Below, piece by piece: positions 7,618-14,984 of a stretch of DNA of 64,000 nt. The notes beneath the pieces are model-generated. The model did not search any database. It was not told where the DNA came from and saw nothing but the letters and a program-made list of their open reading frames with translations. The stretch is from contig NZ_JACOGC010000007.1 of assembly GCF_014284195.1 (NCBI RefSeq), forward strand, positions 62,001 to 126,000, in the 5' to 3' direction. The position numbers and the translations under genes are program-made. The DNA is from Cognatundibacterium griseum (GTDB lineage Bacteria > Pseudomonadota > Gammaproteobacteria > Burkholderiales > Burkholderiaceae_D). Numbering within the stretch: the stretch's first letter is position 1; each line of letters opens with the position of its first letter.

Positions 7618-8661
7618 ATGAAATACCTTAATTACATTGCATCATCGCTTCTTATATTTTCCCTCACTGCGCAGGCAGCTGACATCAAAGGTGCCGGATC
7701 CTCTGCCGCCGCACCCTTATATCAAAAATGGGCGGAAGCTTACGCCAAATCCACCGGCGATAAAATCGATTATCAAGCTGTCGGCTCATCTGCCGGTATT
7801 AAAAAGATTAAAGAAGCCAGTATTGACTTTGGTGCCAGCGACGTTGCACTGCCACAGGCAGAATTAAAAAAATCAAAACTGATCCAGTTTCCTTCCGCTA
7901 TTTCAGGTGTGGTGGTGGTCACAAATCTGCCAGGCATCAAGTCTGGCGAGTTGCATATGAACGGTGAACTGCTGGCAGGTATTTTTTCCTCGCGGATCAC
8001 GCAATGGAATGCGGCAGAAATTCAGGCACTGAACCCGAATCTCCGCTTACCGTCCAAGCCCATCGAAGTCATCGTCCGCCAGGATGGTTCTGGGACGACG
8101 TATAACTTTACCGATTATCTCAGCAAGGTGGATAAAACATGGCAAACCGCTTTCGGAAAAAATTTCACCATCAACTGGAATCAGAAACTGAATCAGGTCA
8201 AAGGCAGCAGCACAATTTCTGCCACAGTCAAAAAAACACCTTACTCCATCAGCTATATTGACTACAACTATGTGGTACAGGACAAGCTGGATGCCATCCA
8301 GCTGCAAAACCGTGACGGAAAATTCCTGATGCCGTCAGCGGAAGGATTTTCGACAGCGCTGGCAAACAGCAGCTGGAAAACTCAGGGTAATTTTGAGGAA
8401 ATGCTGACCGACAAGGCCGGCGCAAAATCCTGGCCGATTACCATGGGCACATTCATTATCCTGCCGCAAATCACATCACAGCCTGAAAAAACCAGCGCCA
8501 CCCTGAAGTTCTTCACCTGGGCATTCATGAATGGTGATCGCTTCGTGAACAGCGTCGATTTTGTCCGTTTACCTGATGCGCTGCAAGCGCGTGTTTTCAA
8601 AGAAATGACCACAGTGACCGACACTACAAATAAACCGCTGAACTGGCGCATACAGCCGTAA
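7618..8661 (+). CDS. Diverged orphan PstS-like binding protein
   Basis: 347 residues, the same length as the PstS encoded at 1187-2230 and clearly homologous along its length (ADIKGAGSS, KWAEAY, FGASD, LLAGIF, QWNAAEI, DGSGTT, FTDYLSKV). It has a signal peptide ending at AQA. Several pocket segments differ: ATFP is replaced by SSAAAP, GSGGG by GSSAG, RSDGSGTT by RQDGSGTT, and the late KGNEGV by KGSSTI. No pstCAB lies beside it and no PHO box or good ribosome site was found upstream. It could be a low-affinity or phosphonate/other-oxyanion binder, or a partner sharing the main Pst channel. Confidence 0.85.
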   Translation: MKYLNYIASSLLIFSLTAQAADIKGAGSSAAAPLYQKWAEAYAKSTGDKIDYQAVGSSAGIKKIKEASIDFGASDVALPQAELKKSKLIQFPSAISGVVVVTNLPGIKSGELHMNGELLAGIFSSRITQWNAAEIQALNPNLRLPSKPIEVIVRQDGSGTTYNFTDYLSKVDKTWQTAFGKNFTINWNQKLNQVKGSSTISATVKKTPYSISYIDYNYVVQDKLDAIQLQNRDGKFLMPSAEGFSTALANSSWKTQGNFEEMLTDKAGAKSWPITMGTFIILPQITSQPEKTSATLKFFTWAFMNGDRFVNSVDFVRLPDALQARVFKEMTTVTDTTNKPLNWRIQP

Positions 8662-8687
8662 TACCGGCGGCTTTTCTGATGACAGGA

Positions 8688-9593
8688 TTATGGCGCTTTG
8701 TGTGGCAGCACATCGAATGTCTGGGCTGGCACGGCATTGCGCCAGCCCTGTAAAGTGCATTGATCCCATTTTGTCCCAGGCAGGTAGAACAATGCAGCCT
8801 GACTGCGCGACAGCTGATGAAACGATGGCTGCTGCACCACCTTCACAATACCGTTACTGACGAAATACTCCAGTGAAAAACGGGGATAAGCCATGATCAG
8901 TCCGCCATTCACAAAAGAAACATCCTCAGGCTTGATGATTTCCGCAATTTTTTCCTCCGTCGTGCCGGTGGTAACGCCAGTCAGCTGCTGCAAAGTTTTT
9001 TGATAATTATCGTGCTCGACCAGCGTATCCCGGGCAGAACTGAGCTTCCTGAAAATGCCGAGCGGATTGCTGCCCAGATCAATCAGCGAACCAACCTGGG
9101 ATAAAGATGGGTCATTGACCACTTCGATAATGCTGCGCAAACTGGATTTACCTGTCAGGTGCAGGGTGATGCTATGCGTTTCCTGCGCGACTGCCAACAA
9201 GGTGTCCGCCCACCGTGCCGCCTCTTTGGCCCAGTGCTGCTGAATAGCCGTGACATAACCACGACAGCTGTAAAAAGCCAGCGCATCCTGTCTGGACACC
9301 GTTGCCCACAAATGATTATCAATAAATATCAGTCCGCCTGTGTCGCCATCAGTCAGGGCGACATAAATGATGGTGCGTCCTTGTGTATCCCGTGTTTCAA
9401 AACGCTCCATCACAAATTGCGGCGACAGGCCAGTCACAAACTGACGGCCATCCTGCGTGCGCTCAACGCTGATTTCCTGAATAGCTGTCCCTGTATAAAG
9501 ACCGTCTGACTGGCGTTTCCCATCCGAAAAAACCGAACAGGAACACAGTGTCCAGACTGTCAGAAAAATCATCGGTATCTTATTTATTTTCAT
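8688..9593 (-). CDS. Putative lipoprotein of unknown function
   Basis: About 301 residues. The N-terminus MKINKIPMIFLTVWTLCSCS is a lipoprotein signal with the lipidated cysteine in LCSC. The start at 9593 is chosen because AGGAAG lies 6 nt upstream; an upstream extension in frame has no signal. The mature part is mixed alpha/beta and not recognised (TDGDTGGLIFIDNHLWATVS, FYSCRGYVTAIQQHWAKEAARWADTLL). It is convergent with the pstS paralogue with 26 nt between. No functional assignment is offered. Confidence 0.7.
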   Translation of the reverse strand: MKINKIPMIFLTVWTLCSCSVFSDGKRQSDGLYTGTAIQEISVERTQDGRQFVTGLSPQFVMERFETRDTQGRTIIYVALTDGDTGGLIFIDNHLWATVSRQDALAFYSCRGYVTAIQQHWAKEAARWADTLLAVAQETHSITLHLTGKSSLRSIIEVVNDPSLSQVGSLIDLGSNPLGIFRKLSSARDTLVEHDNYQKTLQQLTGVTTGTTEEKIAEIIKPEDVSFVNGGLIMAYPRFSLEYFVSNGIVKVVQQPSFHQLSRSQAALFYLPGTKWDQCTLQGWRNAVPAQTFDVLPHKAP

Positions 9594-9843
9594 GACCGTC
9601 TTCCTGGTTATGTCCAGGCGCCCCGACTCAATGAAGATATCGGCATACACCTGCATGATAGGCTTTATCTGCAACCATGCCTATGTTCATCATTTAGCCG
9701 GATGCATCATTCGGCTGTCGCTGTCCGGCAGGTACACACCTTGACCTGAATCACTCTGCGCGATAGCACGTATGTCAATACATCCAGTCTCATCACAAAA
9801 AATTGAAATAAAAATATAAATAATTTAAAAATAACATTCTGTT

Positions 9844-9871
9844 TTGACTGAAATTTTTGATTACATAGATA
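9844..9871 (+). promoter_or_regulatory. Candidate sigma-70 promoter upstream of rpoD
   Basis: TTGACT (9844-9849), a 16-nt spacer and TAGATA (9866-9871) in a very A/T-rich stretch. It could start a long rpoD leader. Weaker than the second promoter. Confidence 0.35.
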
Positions 9872-9984
9872 AAAAATAACGATCATCTATCTGCAGATAG
9901 TAACGGAATACCGCAGCCCCACGCCGCACACGATAAATCGCCAGAATAACGCCCCATTAAATTTTCAGGAAACGCAGACAAAAC

Positions 9985-10013
9985 TTGTCAAGAAGTGCCA
10001 ACCCGAGGATAAT
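9985..10013 (+). promoter_or_regulatory. Strong sigma-70 promoter before rpoD leader RNA
   Basis: TTGTCA (9985-9990) and GATAAT (10008-10013) are separated by an optimal 17 nt, with one mismatch in each hexamer. The start would be near 10020. The following bases are GC-rich (GCCCTCGCG), like the discriminators of stringently controlled rRNA/tRNA promoters. Confidence 0.65.
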
Positions 10014-10019
10014 TCTGCC

Positions 10020-10102
10020 CTCGCGTCTCTTCAGATAAGTCGTAGTGCGAGATAACCGAATCGCTTTTACCAGCGCAGCCCGCTTTAATCAGCGGGCTTT
10101 TT
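10020..10102 (+). ncRNA. Candidate small RNA or attenuated rpoD leader
   Basis: A promoter ending at 10013 and an intrinsic terminator at 10077-10102 would give an RNA of about 80 nt. It contains no convincing open frame and no tRNA or known RNA motif I can name. As it ends 108 nt before the rpoD ATG, it is either an independent small RNA or a premature-termination product controlling rpoD. The evidence is structural only. Confidence 0.5.
10077..10102 (+). terminator. Intrinsic terminator in rpoD leader
   Basis: Perfect 8-bp stem AGCCCGCT (10077-10084) and AGCGGGCT (10091-10098), loop TTAATC, followed by a run of five T. This is a canonical rho-independent terminator pointing towards rpoD. 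Confidence 0.85.
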
Positions 10103-10209
10103 CGTCCGTACCGGCCGTTGATCTGAAACATTTGATTGTCAACAGCCTGTTGCTATTGCCATCACCATACACTTTGACAAGCTTTTGTTGTCGTACTCGA
10201 TTTTGCTAC

Positions 10210-13026
10210 ATGAAAAACAGCTTAACTGATTCAACTATTTCTATTCCCAAGACCGGCTCCACACTGACCTTAGGCAAAAAAACTTTGCCAGCCAGCCGCC
10301 CGGTGCTGCCTGCATCCGCACAGGTTCAGGACAATGAACATGCCACGCAGGCAGATACCAGCGCGGCATCCCCAGTTACGGTCGTGACCCGACGCCGCTC
10401 CCGCCTACAGCCTGTGATGGCGGAAGCGATTGTTACCCCAGTCAAAGCGTTCACTGCGGAAGAAATAGAAGCCATCAGCAACATGCCTGCAGATGAAACG
10501 ATTTCACTTCCAGCCGAATTAGCGGCACCACCGGAAAACCGCGACGATGTAGACACACCGGACAGCAGTTCGGACAATGTCGTCACTGCTGCCGAAGAAA
10601 CCATTAAGGCAGAAAAAACAGAAATTCGTGCCGATTTAAAAGCGGAGTTACTCACCCTGACCGGTGCCGATATTGCCAAACCACGCGCCGCCGTCATCAG
10701 GAAGACCACTCCGAAAGTTGCCAAGAAATTGCTGTTGTCTGATCAGGAAAACAATTCTACTCCTGTCGTAAAACGCGAAATCCGCCCTGCGGCAGTAAGA
10801 ACCGTTGTTCCGGTACCGGTCGTAACCGCAAAAGCGGTTGCGCCCCAGGCAATCTCGTCTGTACCATCGCCGGCTCAGGCATCTCCCCAGGTTCCGCCTC
10901 AGGTTGCCAGATCAGCACCAATCACGGCAGGTACGCCTGACCGCGCCCCCGAGCCAACCGTGTTGAAATCTTCGCCCGCAAACAGCGTCCCAAGCAACGC
11001 AATTGATACGTCCGGCTATGTTTTGCCGGAGATGAAAGAACCGGCAAAACGCGGACGCAAGGCAAGCGAGTATGCATTTGAGAATGACGAAATTCAGGCG
11101 CTCAATGCGGCAGAGTCTGCCGAACTCAAACGGGCTGCCCGCGCGAAAGCAAAAAAACCCGGCACCGTGAATAACGAAGCGCAGCTGGAACAATATCGCA
11201 AGCAGCTTACCAAGCTGATCCGGCTTGGCAAAGACCGTTCCTATCTCACACATGCGGAAATCAATGACCATCTGCCGGAAGAAGTGGCCGATCCTGAGAT
11301 GATTCAGGACGTGATCAGTACGCTTAATGATATGGGGATTGCTGTCTACGATCAGGCTCCGGATGCGGCCATGATGCTGTTGACCGATACCACCAATACC
11401 GCCGTCAGTGATGATGAGGCAGAATCGGTTGCCGCAGCCGCACTGGCGACGGTTGATTCCGACTTCGGCCGCACCACAGATCCTGTGCGCATGTATATGC
11501 GCGAAATGGGCGGTGTTGAACTGCTGACGCGCAGCGGTGAAATTGAAATTGCAAAGCGTATCGAAGAAGGCCTGAAAGACATGGTTCAGGCGATTTCTGC
11601 CTGCCCTGTTACGATCAAAGAAATCCTGCTGATTGCTGACAAGGTAGAAAAGGACGAAACACGTATTGATGACATTATTGATGGTTTGCTGAATCCCGAA
11701 GAAAGTGATGAGTCGGCACTGATGCTGAATGATGCCGACGATCATGAAGAGGTTGAAGATGACGACGATGCCGTCTCGGAACAGGTCACCGGAATCAGTG
11801 ATGAGCAGTTGCAGCAGCTGAAAACTGCTTCGCTCCAGAAATTTACAGCAGTCCGCCGCTATTTCGCGCAGATGCAATCTGCGCGAGAACAACATGGTTA
11901 TGCATCTGCTCAATATACGCGAGCACAACAGGCTGTGTCGCGTGAATTGCAAGGCATGCGTTTTACCGTCAAGGCGGCTGAAAAATTATGCGACACGCTG
12001 CGCAAGCAAATGAAAGAATTGCGTCATACAGAAAAACAGATGCTGGAATTGCTCGTGAACAAGTGCGGCATGCCCCGTGCTTATTTCATCGAAATGTTGC
12101 GCATTCATGCATCCAATCCGGTATGGCTTGAACAGGAAATGCAGTCTTCACAGCCTTATGCTGCTGTTCTGTCACGTCAGATTCATGCCGCCCGGGAATT
12201 ACAGCAAAAACTGATCCGGCTGGAAGAACACGTTGAACTGCCACTGAATGCACTGCGTGAAATTAACAAGCAAATGATTGCCGGCGAAAAGCGCTCCAGC
12301 GAAGCCAAACGCGCAATGACCGAGGCCAATCTGCGGCTGGTGATTTCGATTGCCAAGAAATATGTCAATCGCGGTCTGCAATTCCTTGATCTGATCCAGG
12401 AAGGCAATATTGGCCTGCTCAAAGCCGTGGATAAGTTTGAATACCGGCGCGGCTATAAATTCTCCACTTATGCAACATGGTGGATACGCCAGGCCATAGC
12501 CCGTGCGATTGCCGATCAGGCGCGCACGATCCGCGTGCCGGTACATATGATTGAAACCATCAACAAAATGAACCGCATCAAGCGTCAGCTGTTGCAGGCA
12601 AGCGGACTGGAACCAGAACCGGCAGCCATTGCAGAAAAAATGGGCTTACCTGAAGTCAAAGTCAGAGAAATCCTCAAGATTGCGAAAGAGCCGGTTTCTC
12701 TTGATGTCCCGATCGGGGATGATGGTGATTCCCAGCTGGGTGATTTCATTGAAGACAATGCCACCATGTCGCCTATGGCTGCCGCCATGCAGGCCTCCGT
12801 ACAGGCAAAACTGAAGGAAGCACTGGATTCGCTGAGTCCACGCGAAGCCAAGGTGCTGCGTATGCGTTTTGGACTGGATACCGCCAGCGAATTCACACTG
12901 GAAGAAGTTGGCAAGCAATTTGAAGTCACTCGCGAACGGATTCGTCAGATCGAAGCCAAAGCCATGAAAAAATTGCGGCACCCGGGCAAGGCAGAACATC
13001 TGAGAAGCCTGATGGAAAGTCAGTAA
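10210..13026 (+). CDS. rpoD: Primary sigma factor RpoD (sigma-70) with long N-terminal extension
   Basis: Housekeeping sigma factor. Region 1.1 starts near residue 327 ([15 protein letters not shown]), region 1.2 near 422 ([13 protein letters not shown]), then an acidic non-conserved region and regions 2-3 from about 698 ([34 protein letters not shown]). Region 4.2 closes the protein ([18 protein letters not shown]). The ATG at 10210 gives 938 residues, far longer than the 613 of E. coli, because of about 325 low-complexity residues rich in Pro, Ala, Val and Lys. The ribosome site is weak, so the true start could be different. The core motifs are all intact. Confidence 0.95.
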   Translation: MKNSLTDSTISIPKTGSTLTLGKKTLPASRPVLPASAQVQDNEHATQADTSAASPVTVVTRRRSRLQPVMAEAIVTPVKAFTAEEIEAISNMPADETISLPAELAAPPENRDDVDTPDSSSDNVVTAAEETIKAEKTEIRADLKAELLTLTGADIAKPRAAVIRKTTPKVAKKLLLSDQENNSTPVVKREIRPAAVRTVVPVPVVTAKAVAPQAISSVPSPAQASPQVPPQVARSAPITAGTPDRAPEPTVLKSSPANSVPSNAIDTSGYVLPEMKEPAKRGRKASEYAFENDEIQALNAAESAELKRAARAKAKKPGTVNNEAQLEQYRKQLTKLIRLGKDRSYLTHAEINDHLPEEVADPEMIQDVISTLNDMGIAVYDQAPDAAMMLLTDTTNTAVSDDEAESVAAAALATVDSDFGRTTDPVRMYMREMGGVELLTRSGEIEIAKRIEEGLKDMVQAISACPVTIKEILLIADKVEKDETRIDDIIDGLLNPEESDESALMLNDADDHEEVEDDDDAVSEQVTGISDEQLQQLKTASLQKFTAVRRYFAQMQSAREQHGYASAQYTRAQQAVSRELQGMRFTVKAAEKLCDTLRKQMKELRHTEKQMLELLVNKCGMPRAYFIEMLRIHASNPVWLEQEMQSSQPYAAVLSRQIHAARELQQKLIRLEEHVELPLNALREINKQMIAGEKRSSEAKRAMTEANLRLVISIAKKYVNRGLQFLDLIQEGNIGLLKAVDKFEYRRGYKFSTYATWWIRQAIARAIADQARTIRVPVHMIETINKMNRIKRQLLQASGLEPEPAAIAEKMGLPEVKVREILKIAKEPVSLDVPIGDDGDSQLGDFIEDNATMSPMAAAMQASVQAKLKEALDSLSPREAKVLRMRFGLDTASEFTLEEVGKQFEVTRERIRQIEAKAMKKLRHPGKAEHLRSLMESQ

Positions 13027-13090
13027 CCGAAGGAGATCGCCGGGAAATAACGGCATCCGGAAACCGGCGAGATACAGCTAAACGAAGAAA

Positions 13091-13128
13091 ATAAAAAAGC
13101 CTTTGATTTGATATCAATGGCTTTTTTT
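13091..13128. terminator. Bidirectional terminator between rpoD and NadR-like gene
   Basis: A-run, GCC-T-TTGAT (13099-13107), a 5-nt loop, ATCAA-T-GGC (13113-13121) and a run of seven T. The A and T runs pair in either direction, so it can end rpoD and the convergent pnuC unit. The stem is short with one T-T mismatch. Confidence 0.75.
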
Positions 13129-13648
13129 ACATACTCAGAAATGATAAGGCAAATTCAACCTGTTCCACGCGTTGTGGCAGGCTGCCCTCAATCAGCAAAT
13201 GAGGAATTCCACGCTCCTCCAGAATATCCATCAGGCGTTCATGGATCTTTGCCCTGACGGCAGGAGATTCGCGCTGCAAACCATCTGGCACCCACGGCAG
13301 ATCGGGAGCAGTGACCAGCGTAAAGTCATAATGGTGTGCCGCTGCCAGTGCGGCCAGTTCGGGGTCCGGTTCAGAAAAATAATGTTCGCTGTAAATCGCC
13401 GTCATGAGCGGCGTGGTGTCGCAAAAAAGCCAGTGATTCGCCTGTTGCAGCGCAGCCGCTTCGCGCTCCAACTGTATCCGGGCGATGCCAGCCTGTTCGC
13501 TGGCAAGCGGAACTCTCTGCTGCTGCTCAACGAACTCACGCAGATACTCCGGAACCCATACAGTCTGGTAGCGTAGCGCCAGTGCCTCTGCCAACGCAGA
13601 TTTACCGGATGATTCCGCGCCCAGTATCGCGATTTTTTGCACATTCAT
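13127..13648 (-). CDS. NadR-like nicotinamide riboside kinase
   Basis: A P-loop kinase of 173 residues. The Walker A motif is ILGAESSGKSALAEAL, followed by WVPEYLREFVEQQQ and LFCDTTPLMTAIYS, the signature of the ribosylnicotinamide kinase domain of NadR. It phosphorylates nicotinamide riboside to NMN. The adenylyltransferase and HTH domains of full NadR are absent. The ATG at 13648 overlaps the pnuC stop by 4 nt with AAGGAA just upstream; upstream in-frame starts are disfavoured. Coupling to pnuC, the riboside transporter, supports the role. Confidence 0.83.
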   Translation of the reverse strand: MNVQKIAILGAESSGKSALAEALALRYQTVWVPEYLREFVEQQQRVPLASEQAGIARIQLEREAAALQQANHWLFCDTTPLMTAIYSEHYFSEPDPELAALAAAHHYDFTLVTAPDLPWVPDGLQRESPAVRAKIHERLMDILEERGIPHLLIEGSLPQRVEQVEFALSFLSM

Positions 13649-14244
13649 TCCTTGCCTAGCCTGCTCCATGCGCGCCACCCCGCCATCGCCATTATCACAA
13701 ATACGGCATATAAAACCGCAGTTAACACCAGATTTTTGTACACATACAAACCCACGTACAGCAGATCAACCATTATCCAGATCAGCCAGTTTTCTATTTT
13801 TTTTCTTGATAATAAAACCTGTCCTAATAAGCTGCCGGCCGTCAGGAAACCATCCATCTGAGGCACATCGGTATCGGTCTGCACTTTCAGAAACCAGGCC
13901 AGCAGTATAAATCCAGCAGCCCATGTCGCAACCGAAGCCCCCCATTGCTGCATCGTCAAACGAGACACAGGCAGAGAAACGTCCCCGGTGCCGCGTAACC
14001 AGCATATCCAGCCCCACACTGACACCAGAATAAATGCCAGCTGCAAACCCATGTCGCCGTATAATCTGGAGTGAAAAAAAACGATGCCATATAAGGCTGA
14101 GGACAAGATAGAGAACAACCAGGCCCAATGTATCTGACGGATATTTAATGCAACCGTGCATACCGACAAAGCAAAAGAGAAAATTTCTAACGGCGTCGAG
14201 CTGACGCTCCAGAAAAATATCGGTTCATTCATCAGTTCAGTCAT
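13645..14244 (-). CDS. pnuC: Nicotinamide riboside transporter PnuC
   Basis: Integral membrane protein of 199 residues with about seven hydrophobic segments. PnuC landmarks include ALNIRQIHWAWLFSILSSALYGIVFF, VWGWICWLRG and the C-terminal KKIENWLIWIMVDLLYVGLYVYK. It imports nicotinamide riboside by facilitated diffusion, and the overlapping kinase gene traps it as NMN. No riboswitch was recognised in the upstream 170 nt. Two starts (14244 and 14232) are possible. Confidence 0.9.
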   Translation of the reverse strand: MTELMNEPIFFWSVSSTPLEIFSFALSVCTVALNIRQIHWAWLFSILSSALYGIVFFHSRLYGDMGLQLAFILVSVWGWICWLRGTGDVSLPVSRLTMQQWGASVATWAAGFILLAWFLKVQTDTDVPQMDGFLTAGSLLGQVLLSRKKIENWLIWIMVDLLYVGLYVYKNLVLTAVLYAVFVIMAMAGWRAWSRLGKE

Positions 14245-14414
14245 CGGCTTATTGGTTGATCAGTTTTATCTGTTACGGATTGAGCGGCATGCGCATAACG
14301 AGACGGCATTATCAGTGATCGCGGTGATGATGTCATGTTCTTGTTAGAGATGTTGCAATCGTGCCGGGTCAGGATAACAGTCCGCGTTCACCCCTTCTGC
14401 ATTTTTGAATTCAT

Positions 14415-14903
14415 ATGAAAACAAAAAACGGTTTTTCTTTACTTGAAGTTCTCGCAGTGATTGCCATCATCGCCATACTGGGCGCAATGGCAGCGCCATC
14501 CCTGCTCTATAAGATGGTAAAAGACCAGATTGAGTCATCAATACCATTGACTGCTTTCGTCAAAAAACCGGTTGAAGCTGCCTGGGCCAGCAATCAGGAT
14601 TTACCACAGAATAACCTGTCTGCCGGTTTGCCCGTGCCTGAAAAAATTGTCGGCACCTATGTCAGCGCCGTCACTGTAGATAACGGCGCAATACACATCA
14701 CCTTTGGAAACAGCGCCAGCAACGCTATCCAGAAAAAGATACTGACTCTGCGTCCAGCGGTAATTGAAGATGCACATATTGTCCCGGTTACCTGGGTGTG
14801 CGCCGGCGGTGCAGTGCCGGATAAAATGACAGTCAAAGGGGAAGACAAAACCACCCTGCCACCGGAATATCTGCCATTAGCCTGCCGCAAACGAACTAAA
14901 TAA
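14415..14903 (+). CDS. Type IV pilin-like prepilin
   Basis: 162 residues. A short leader (MKTKNG) is followed by a classic class III signal FSLLEVLAVIAIIAILGAM with Phe+1 and Glu+5, so it would be processed by the prepilin peptidase. The C-terminal part has two cysteines (VTWVCAGG and LPLACRK) that could form the usual pilin disulfide loop. Its family is a PilA-like or minor pilin. No other pilus or secretion gene is nearby, so it is an orphan locus. A bidirectional terminator follows. Confidence 0.85.
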   Translation: MKTKNGFSLLEVLAVIAIIAILGAMAAPSLLYKMVKDQIESSIPLTAFVKKPVEAAWASNQDLPQNNLSAGLPVPEKIVGTYVSAVTVDNGAIHITFGNSASNAIQKKILTLRPAVIEDAHIVPVTWVCAGGAVPDKMTVKGEDKTTLPPEYLPLACRKRTK

Positions 14904-14940
14904 TCACCGTACGTTTCCTGCGTCAGAGTCAATGACTATA

Positions 14941-14968
14941 AAAAAGCCAGCATCTGCTGGCTTTTTTT
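14941..14968. terminator. Bidirectional terminator (pilin / TonB receptor)
   Basis: A-run, GCCAGC (14946-14951), loop ATCT, GCTGGC (14956-14961), T-run of seven. It separates the convergent pilin and receptor genes and works in both directions. Confidence 0.9.
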
Positions 14969-14984
14969 CGGTGCAACACTTTGA

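Larger units (their letters stand above)
9594..10209. other. Long non-coding region before rpoD
   Basis: 616 bp with no convincing gene. From about 9780 to 9900 it is strongly A/T-rich. It contains two candidate plus-strand promoters (9844-9871 and 9985-10013) and a rho-independent terminator (10077-10102), described separately. The stretch 9594-9780 shows nothing clear beyond the leader of the minus-strand lipoprotein gene. Confidence 0.6.

Noticed and set aside
9985-10102. tRNA or 6S RNA before rpoD
   Set aside because: No cloverleaf, TPsiC loop or CCA end, and too short for 6S RNA.
10045-10209. 55-residue upstream extension of RpoD from a GTG
   Set aside because: It crosses the intrinsic terminator and has no sigma-like sequence or ribosome site.
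10912-11952. Long open frame of 346 residues opposite rpoD
   Set aside because: It lies wholly inside the certain rpoD frame, has no ribosome site or recognised domain, and its Cys/His/Phe-rich composition is typical of an antisense frame.
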